Shown here piece by piece: positions 1-3,960 of a DNA stretch of 6,193 nucleotides. This stretch comes from JAICNR01 sp035699465 (GTDB lineage Bacteria > Gemmatimonadota > Gemmatimonadetes > JACCXV01 > JAHWKZ01). Position 1 is the first letter of the stretch. Each line of letters begins with the position of its first letter. A program made the position numbers and the translations under genes. The notes under the pieces were generated by a model. It had not been told where the DNA came from. It searched no databases and saw only the letters and a program-made list of their open reading frames with translations. Where the stretch lies: the NCBI GenBank assembly GCA_035699465.1, contig DASSPT010000041.1, forward strand, positions 1 to 6,193, written 5' to 3'.

Positions 1-90
1 GGGGACCGCGAGCGCGCGGCGGCCTACTTCGGCTCTCTGTGGGGGGATCCGGCGGCGGGCGAGCGCTTGCGTGCCCTGGGGGCCGACTAG
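1..90 (+). CDS. 3' end of an unidentified protein-coding gene
   Basis: An open frame enters from the left edge and stops at TAG (88-90), giving 29 C-terminal residues that read GDRERAAAYFGSLWGD followed by an Ala/Gly/Arg/Leu-rich tail ending in GAD. The codons have the G/C-rich third positions expected of coding sequence here. The fragment is too short to assign a family: it has no catalytic motif, and its alternating charged and alanine residues fit a helical C-terminus. It converges on the STAS-fold gene, whose stop lies about 52 bp further on. That this is a real gene is inferred from codon use and from the short convergent gap. Confidence 0.5.
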   Translation, partial: GDRERAAAYFGSLWGDPAAGERLRALGAD

Positions 91-120
91 GAAAGGGCCG
101 GGTCTGAGGAAAGGGCCGGG
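89..120. repeat. 14-bp direct repeat pair at convergent gene junction
   Basis: AGGAAAGGGCCGGG occurs at 89-102 and again, identically, at 107-120, separated by four bases. The first copy overlaps the TAG stop of the upstream gene. The second copy runs into a C-rich stretch, so GGGC and GCCC can form a short stem. The function is unknown. It could come from local duplication by slippage or be part of a terminator region. Only two copies are seen in the window. Confidence 0.6.
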
Positions 121-131
121 CCCCCGCACCT

Positions 132-149
132 CGTGTAAAGCCTTACACG
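132..149. terminator. Palindrome between convergent genes, possible bidirectional terminator
   Basis: CGTGTAA (132-138), loop AGCC (139-142) and TTACACG (143-149) form a perfect 7-bp stem. The stop codon TAA of the minus-strand STAS-fold gene (143-145) is the inner part of one arm. Its position between two converging genes fits a shared transcription end. Neither side has a T-run, so it is not a canonical intrinsic terminator. A protein-binding palindrome is an alternative. Confidence 0.35.
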
Positions 150-535
150 GATGCGCTTATGTCGTTGTCAGGCAACTTATTCAGCCACTCGCGGGCGTCT
201 CCAGCCCTGTCTGCCGGGAAGTGCCGCACCTCCGTCGGGCCCTCCGGGGCGGACTTGAGTGCCGCCCGGAGCCACCCCTGATCGCCGATCACCGCCACGC
301 GCTCCACCCGGCCGGCGAGACGCGTAGCCAGCGGAAGCTGGGAGCGGAGCGACGCGGCCTCGAGGAACCCGAGCCCGTCGACTTCGACCAGGAGCCGCAG
401 CGCACCGTGTCGGCTCGCGATCTCCTCCGCCCGCCGCGCGACCTCCGCCGGAGATGAACCACCACTGCGGCCGCCGGAGACCCGCAGCGCGAGGACCCGC
501 CCCGCGCTTTCCTCGAGGACATGGATGATCGGCAA
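143..535 (-). CDS. SpoIIAA-like / STAS-fold small protein
   Basis: The 130-residue product resembles the SpoIIAA-like (STAS-fold) family of small cytoplasmic proteins. It has an N-terminal strand pattern (IIHVLEESAGRVLALRVSG), a central LRLLVEVDGLGFLEAASL segment, then RVERVAVIGDQGWLRA and EVRHFPADRAGDAREWL. This order (strand, helix with acidic V-D-G-x-G-F, strand with V-I-G-D-x-x-W, and a final A-x-x-W-L helix) is what I recall for the family, and 130 residues is a usual length. The family's biochemical role is poorly known. Some STAS proteins are anti-sigma antagonists or bind small lipids or nucleotides, but no partner kinase is seen here. The start is TTG at 535: an in-frame TAG lies five codons upstream and the N-terminus matches the family from that point. 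No strong ribosome binding site precedes it, so translation may depend on coupling to the HD gene, which ends 12 bp upstream on the same strand. Confidence 0.8.
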   Translation of the reverse strand: MPIIHVLEESAGRVLALRVSGGRSGGSSPAEVARRAEEIASRHGALRLLVEVDGLGFLEAASLRSQLPLATRLAGRVERVAVIGDQGWLRAALKSAPEGPTEVRHFPADRAGDAREWLNKLPDNDISASV

Positions 536-547
536 GCGGTGGACCCG

Positions 548-1129
548 CTACTTGGCGGCTTTGCCCAGACCGAGCTTGGCTTCGACGGGCCGCAGGTAGG
601 AGATGACGTTCTCGATGTGCTTGTCGAGCGGGACGCCCAGGTCGTCGGCGGCCCGCTTCAGCGCATCGCGGTCGATCGCCTCGCAGAACGCCTTGTCCTT
701 CAGCTTCTTCTTGACTGACTTCAGCTCCAGGTCCTTGAACGAGCGGCTCGGCCGCACCAGAGCGCAGGCGACGAGGAATCCGGCCAGCTCGTCGACCGCG
801 TACAGCGCCTTCTCCATCCTGGTTTCCCGGGGCACGCCCGTGTAATCGGCGTGGCTGAGGACCGCGCGGCGCACCTCGCGGGGCCAGCCCTGCTTGTCCA
901 GGATCTGGACGCCCACGAACGGGTGTCCGTTCTCGCCCTGGTGCTTCTCGTAATCGAAGTCGTGGAGGAGCCCGACGATGCCCCACATCTCCACGTCCTC
1001 ACCGAACTTCTGCGCATAGCCGCGCATGGCCGCCTCTACGGCCAGCATGTGAGCGCGCAGGCTTTCGCTATCCGTGTACTCCGTCACCAGGCGCCACGCG
1101 TCGTCGCGGCTCTTTCCGTCGATGGGCAT
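548..1129 (-). CDS. HD-domain phosphohydrolase-like protein
   Basis: This is a 193-residue cytoplasmic protein of the HD superfamily, whose members are metal-dependent phosphohydrolases. The likely metal ligands are visible: His27 (in SLRAHMLAVEAAM), the His56-Asp57 pair (GIVGLLHDFDYEKH) and Asp113 (ALYAVDELAGF). His69 and His93 (AVLSHADYTG) are further candidates. The C-terminal half has a conserved-looking VACALVRPS stretch, then a lysine-rich SVKKKLKDKAF helix, then LGVPLDKHIENVI. This layout matches the single-domain HD proteins of about 185-195 aa often annotated only as HDIG or HD domain proteins. The substrate is unknown; nucleotides are a guess from the superfamily. The ATG at 1129 was chosen because AAAAGGA lies four bases upstream and family similarity begins there. 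An open frame reaching 1351 would overlap the E1 gene and adds residues unlike the family. The gene probably forms a two-gene operon with the STAS-fold gene. Confidence 0.88.
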   Translation of the reverse strand: MPIDGKSRDDAWRLVTEYTDSESLRAHMLAVEAAMRGYAQKFGEDVEMWGIVGLLHDFDYEKHQGENGHPFVGVQILDKQGWPREVRRAVLSHADYTGVPRETRMEKALYAVDELAGFLVACALVRPSRSFKDLELKSVKKKLKDKAFCEAIDRDALKRAADDLGVPLDKHIENVISYLRPVEAKLGLGKAAK

Positions 1130-1133
1130 CGGG

Positions 1134-1140
1134 TCCTTTT
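1134..1140 (-). promoter_or_regulatory. Ribosome binding site of the HD-domain gene
   Basis: On the minus strand the bases read AAAAGGA, ending four bases before the ATG at 1129. This purine-rich Shine-Dalgarno sequence supports that ATG over the longer in-frame extension. Confidence 0.6.
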
Positions 1141-1170
1141 CTCTCGTCGGTATGTGGATGTAGAGCTCGG

Positions 1171-1176
1171 TATACT
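1171..1176 (+). promoter_or_regulatory. Weak candidate -10 element toward the E1 gene
   Basis: TATACT differs from the sigma-70 -10 consensus at one base and lies in the only AT-rich patch between the divergent genes. No recognisable -35 is found 16-18 bases upstream. If it is used, the E1 transcript would carry a leader of about 80 bases that includes the inverted repeat at 1218-1240. Confidence 0.22.
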
Positions 1177-1190
1177 GATCGGACTCTCTA

Positions 1191-1220
1191 AATATAACCG
1201 TCGGGCGGCTATGCTCCCAA
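1191..1220 (-). promoter_or_regulatory. Candidate sigma-70 promoter for the HD-STAS gene pair
   Basis: Reading the minus strand, TTGGGA (1220-1215) is followed by an 18-base spacer and TATATT (1196-1191). Both hexamers are near the sigma-70 consensus, and they stand out in GC-rich surroundings. The predicted start near 1183 leaves a leader of about 55 bases before the HD start codon. The promoter is inferred from hexamer match and position only. Confidence 0.4.
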
Positions 1221-1240
1221 CCGGCGCCCCTTGCCGGTTG
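1218..1240. repeat. 8-bp inverted repeat in divergent intergenic region
   Basis: CAACCGGC (1218-1225) and GCCGGTTG (1233-1240) are perfect reverse complements separated by seven bases. The left arm overlaps the -35 hexamer proposed for the minus-strand promoter, so a repressor bound here could control the HD gene. As RNA it could also form a stem-loop about 25 bases before the E1 start. Operator and leader hairpin cannot be told apart from sequence alone. Confidence 0.5.
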
Positions 1241-1248
1241 CCCCGCTC

Positions 1249-1258
1249 CGAGGCCTCG
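1249..1258 (+). promoter_or_regulatory. Palindrome holding the best ribosome binding site candidate of the E1 gene
   Basis: CGAGGCCTCG is a perfect 10-bp palindrome. Its GAGG (1250-1253) is the closest Shine-Dalgarno-like element upstream of the E1 start, ending 12 bases before TTG 1266 and 21 before GTG 1275, so the spacing is longer than usual. The element is weak, and initiation may be inefficient or use another signal. Confidence 0.28.
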
Positions 1259-1265
1259 CCGTACC

Positions 1266-3383
1266 TTGCCGAGCGTGAATCCCGAAGCCCAGGCGGAGCG
1301 CACGATTCGGGGGCTTGAAGCCCCCGTCCTCCTAGAGATGTACCGCCACATCTACGCTGCACGAAGGATCGACGACAAGGAGATCCAGCTCAAGCGGCAG
1401 AACCGGATCTTCTTTCAGATCTCGGGCGCGGGCCACGAGGCCGTCCTGGCCGCGGCGGCGTCCCTGCTCAGGCCCGGCGAAGACTGGCTGTACCTCTACT
1501 ACCGCGACCGGGCGCTTTGCTTGGGTCTCGGAATGAGCTACGACGCCATGCTGCTTCAGGCCGTCGGCGCGGCGGCTGACCCGCAGTCCGGCGGCCGGCA
1601 GATGCCGTCTCACTGGGGCTCCAAGGAGCTGAACATCGTCTCCACCTCCAGTCCCACCGGCACCCAGTTCCTGAACGCCGTCGGTTGCGCGGAAGCGGGT
1701 TGGCGTATGGCGCGGATCCCGGGACTCGAGGATCAGGGCGAGCGCGACGAGATCGTGCTGGTGAGCTCGGGCGAGGGGACGACGAGCGAGGGCGAGTTCT
1801 GGGAATCCCTCAACACCGCCTGCAACCTCGAGCTGCCCGTGCTCTACCTCATCGAAGACAACGGCTACGCCATCAGCGTCCCGGTCGAGGTGCAGACGGC
1901 GGGGGGATCGATCTCGAAGCTCGTCCGCAGCTTCCCCAGCCTCCACATCGAGGAGGTCGATGGATGCGATCCGGTCGCATCCTACGAGGCGCTCGACCGG
2001 GCGATATCCTGGTGTCGCGGTCGCAGCGGCCCCGCGCTCGTTCACGCGCGGGTGATCCGGCCCTACTCCCACTCGCTCTCCGACGACGAGCGCATGTACC
2101 GGCCCGATCGAGAGCGCGAAGAGGAAGCTGCGCGCGACCCTTTCACGGCCTACCCCCGGCGCCTCGTCGAGGAAGGGATTGCCACGGAGGACGAGCTGCA
2201 GGCGATGAGAGAGGACATCGATCGCGAGATCGAGGCCGCCACCGAACGCGCGCTCGACTCCCCGCAGCCCGCTCCGGAAACGGCGCTGCATTTCGTCTAC
2301 TCCCCGGACGTAGATCCGACGTCGAACGAGTTTTCGAGCGAGCCGCGCTTCGAGGGAGAGGCCACGACGATGGTCGATCTGCTGAACGCGGCGATGAAGG
2401 ACGAGATGGATCGCGACCCCCGCATCGTGGTCTTCGGCGAGGACGTCGCCGACGCTTCCCGCGAGCGTGTCCTCAGCGAGGTCAAGGGCAAGGGCGGTGT
2501 GTTCAAGGTGACGGCCAACCTCCAGCGCCGGTTCGGCGGGATCCGAGTCTTCAACTCGCCGCTGGCGGAGGCCAACATCGTGGGGCGCGCGGTGGGAATG
2601 GCGACCCGCGGCCTCAAGCCGGTCGTCGAGATCCAGTTCTTCGACTACATCTGGCCGGCCTACCATCAGATCCGGAACGAGCTCGCGGTTCTGCGCTGGC
2701 GGTCGAACGACGACTTCTCGGCTCCGGTGGTCCTGCGAGTGCCGTGTGGCGGGTACCTGAAGGGCGGGGCGATCTACCACTCGCAGTCCGGCATGACCCT
2801 GTTCACGGCGAACCCCGGCCTGCGCGTGGTGATGCCGGCCACCGCCGAGGACGCCAACGGGCTCCTGCGCACTGCGATCCGGTGCGCCGACCCCGTAATA
2901 TTCCTCGAGCACAAGCACCTCTATCGCCAGGCCTACAACAAGGGCCGGTATCCGGGGCCCGCATACATGATCCCCTTCGGGCGCGCGGCGAAGCTCCAGG
3001 AAGGGGGCGACCTCACCCTGATCACATACGGTGCGACGGTCCAGCGTTCGCTCGTGGCCGCCAGGGATCTGGCGGAAAAGGAGGGGATCGAGACCGAGAT
3101 CCTCGACCTGCGGACTCTCTCTCCCTACGACTGGGAGGCGATTGCGGCGTCCGTTCGACGAACGAGCAAGGCGCTGGTGGTGTACGAGGACCCGATCTCG
3201 TGGGGCTTCGGGGCCGAGATCGCGGCCCGCATCGCGGACGACCTGTTCGAATGGCTGGACGCTCCCGTGCGGCGGGTCGCAGCGCTGGATTCCCAGGTCG
3301 GCTACGCCCCATCGCTGGAGGACGCGATCCTGCCACAGGTCGAGGACATCCGCGAAGCGATCCGCGAGCTTGCCAGATACTGA
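1266..3383 (+). CDS. Fused alpha/beta E1 component of a 2-oxo acid dehydrogenase (branched-chain type)
   Basis: A 705-residue cytoplasmic thiamin-diphosphate enzyme that decarboxylates a 2-oxo acid and passes the acyl group to the lipoyl domain of an E2 partner. The alpha half spans about residues 15-335. It contains G56-H57-E58-A (the family's GxEA element), YYRDRA at 78-83, the ThDP/metal motif from GEG (169-171) to EDN (197-199), and the loop YSHSLSDDER at 267-276, equivalent to the regulatory loop of branched-chain E1 alpha. After a linker (about 335-365), the beta half begins near Met369. It carries FGEDVAD, the FNSPLAEANIVGRAVGMA stretch, His505 in YHSQSG, and the C-terminal transketolase domain (LRTLSPYD, YEDPISWGFGAEIAARI). 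Separate subunits are about 340-400 and 330 aa, so this is a complete fusion. The substrate is uncertain: branched-chain 2-oxo acids are likeliest by resemblance, with pyruvate possible. E2 and E3 genes are not in the window. TTG 1266 is the first start in frame; GTG 1275 is an alternative. The first motif residue is Glu rather than the textbook Asp. Confidence 0.93.
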   Translation: MPSVNPEAQAERTIRGLEAPVLLEMYRHIYAARRIDDKEIQLKRQNRIFFQISGAGHEAVLAAAASLLRPGEDWLYLYYRDRALCLGLGMSYDAMLLQAVGAAADPQSGGRQMPSHWGSKELNIVSTSSPTGTQFLNAVGCAEAGWRMARIPGLEDQGERDEIVLVSSGEGTTSEGEFWESLNTACNLELPVLYLIEDNGYAISVPVEVQTAGGSISKLVRSFPSLHIEEVDGCDPVASYEALDRAISWCRGRSGPALVHARVIRPYSHSLSDDERMYRPDREREEEAARDPFTAYPRRLVEEGIATEDELQAMREDIDREIEAATERALDSPQPAPETALHFVYSPDVDPTSNEFSSEPRFEGEATTMVDLLNAAMKDEMDRDPRIVVFGEDVADASRERVLSEVKGKGGVFKVTANLQRRFGGIRVFNSPLAEANIVGRAVGMATRGLKPVVEIQFFDYIWPAYHQIRNELAVLRWRSNDDFSAPVVLRVPCGGYLKGGAIYHSQSGMTLFTANPGLRVVMPATAEDANGLLRTAIRCADPVIFLEHKHLYRQAYNKGRYPGPAYMIPFGRAAKLQEGGDLTLITYGATVQRSLVAARDLAEKEGIETEILDLRTLSPYDWEAIAASVRRTSKALVVYEDPISWGFGAEIAARIADDLFEWLDAPVRRVAALDSQVGYAPSLEDAILPQVEDIREAIRELARY
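1309..1325 (+). other. Strong hairpin early in the E1 coding region
   Basis: GGGGGCTTGAAGCCCCC folds on itself with seven pairs closing a three-base loop (TGA), six of them G-C. It lies about 43 bases after the TTG start, inside codons for GLEAP. It could slow early translation or be an accident of codon use. No T-run follows, so termination is not indicated. Confidence 0.35.
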
Positions 3384-3392
3384 CGAGGAGAC

Positions 3393-3908
3393 GTGCGAAG
3401 GCTGAGTGTCGGGATTCTGTTCGTATCGCTGCTCGGCGTCGCTCCGGCGTGGAGCCAGGAAGGCGATCCGATCACGCTCCTCGTGTCGGTATCTGAGCGC
3501 CAGCTCTCCGTGTGGCGCGGAGACGAGGTCCTGCACCGCTTCCCGGTGGGTGTCGGGACCGGCGCTCGACTGAGTCGCGGCGGCGACGATGGATGGCGTT
3601 TCAGCACCCCCACCGGCGTCTTCGAGATCGGACGCAAGAAGAAGGACCCGGTCTGGTACGCGCCCGACTGGTACTACGTCGAGCGCGGCCTGCCGATCCC
3701 GCCGGCCTACAGCGACGAGCGATACCGGAATGGTGTCCTGGGCGACTATGCGCTCTATCTCAGCGACGAGATCGCGATCCACGGCACCCAGGACGAGAGC
3801 TCGGTCGGCCGGGCCTCGAGCCACGGCTGTCTCCGGATGCGGAACGCGGACATCGCGGTCGTGTTTCCCCTCGTGCAGGTAGGGACGAGAGTCGATATCG
3901 TCCCCTGA
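3393..3908 (+). CDS. Secreted L,D-transpeptidase-type (YkuD) protein
   Basis: A 171-residue exported protein with a YkuD catalytic domain. This domain forms or edits L,D cross-links in peptidoglycan through an active-site cysteine. Residues 1-21 form a signal peptide: MRRL, a hydrophobic core GILFVSLLGVAPA, and a probable signal peptidase I site after Ala-Trp-Ser (19-21). The mature domain starts with ITLLVSVSERQLSVW (27 on), continues through FSTPTG (70-75), and holds the signature His130-Gly-Thr and Ser143-His-Gly-Cys146-Leu-Arg-Met. Cys146 is the nucleophile and His130 and His144 are the expected partners. There is no LysM or other wall-binding module, so this is a minimal, probably periplasmic enzyme. 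An insert rich in aromatic residues (GRKKKDPVWYAPDWYY) precedes the active site and is also familiar from ErfK/YbiS-type members. The start is GTG at 3393, preceded by GAGGAG two bases away; the spacing is tight but there is no better start. It lies nine bases after the E1 stop, so cotranscription with E1 is likely. Peptidoglycan substrate is inferred. Confidence 0.88.
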   Translation: MRRLSVGILFVSLLGVAPAWSQEGDPITLLVSVSERQLSVWRGDEVLHRFPVGVGTGARLSRGGDDGWRFSTPTGVFEIGRKKKDPVWYAPDWYYVERGLPIPPAYSDERYRNGVLGDYALYLSDEIAIHGTQDESSVGRASSHGCLRMRNADIAVVFPLVQVGTRVDIVP

Positions 3909-3912
3909 GGAC

Positions 3913-3960
3913 ATGAAGGCCTTCGGTTCAGCACCATCCTCCATGCGAGCAGGCGAATGA
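3913..3960 (+). CDS. Possible 15-codon leader peptide coupled to the cyclase gene
   Basis: An ATG at 3913 opens a short frame encoding MKAFGSAPSSMRAGE. Its TGA stop (3958-3960) overlaps the start of the cyclase gene as ATGA. TGAGG, which includes the YkuD stop codon, lies two bases before the ATG and could serve as ribosome binding site; the YkuD start has a similarly tight purine-rich site. The cyclase gene has only a weak site of its own, so ribosomes finishing this peptide could re-initiate at 3957. The peptide has no recognised family and no run of regulatory codons. A chance open frame in a 48-bp gap is the main alternative. Confidence 0.27.
   Translation: MKAFGSAPSSMRAGE

Noticed and set aside
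851..1318. Plus-strand open frame across the HD gene and the divergent region, with an internal ATG at 1211.
   Set aside because: It is antisense to the conserved HD coding sequence and runs out of frame into E1. The protein shows no recognisable motif.
1130..1351. Longer version of the HD-domain gene starting at 1351.
   Set aside because: It would overlap the E1 coding region and add 74 residues unlike HD proteins. The ATG at 1129 has a good ribosome binding site and fits the family length.
1685..3496. A 603-codon plus-strand open frame overlapping the E1 gene.
   Set aside because: It is an out-of-frame shadow of E1: the product is dominated by Arg, Gly and Ala and lacks domain motifs, while the E1 frame carries conserved motifs throughout.
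3915..3924. Palindrome GAAGGCCTTC in the gap before the cyclase, sharing AGGCCT with the palindrome at 1249-1258.
   Set aside because: It has no room for a loop, so it is unlikely to form an RNA hairpin, and a shared 6-bp palindrome can easily arise by chance. It was kept only as a note.
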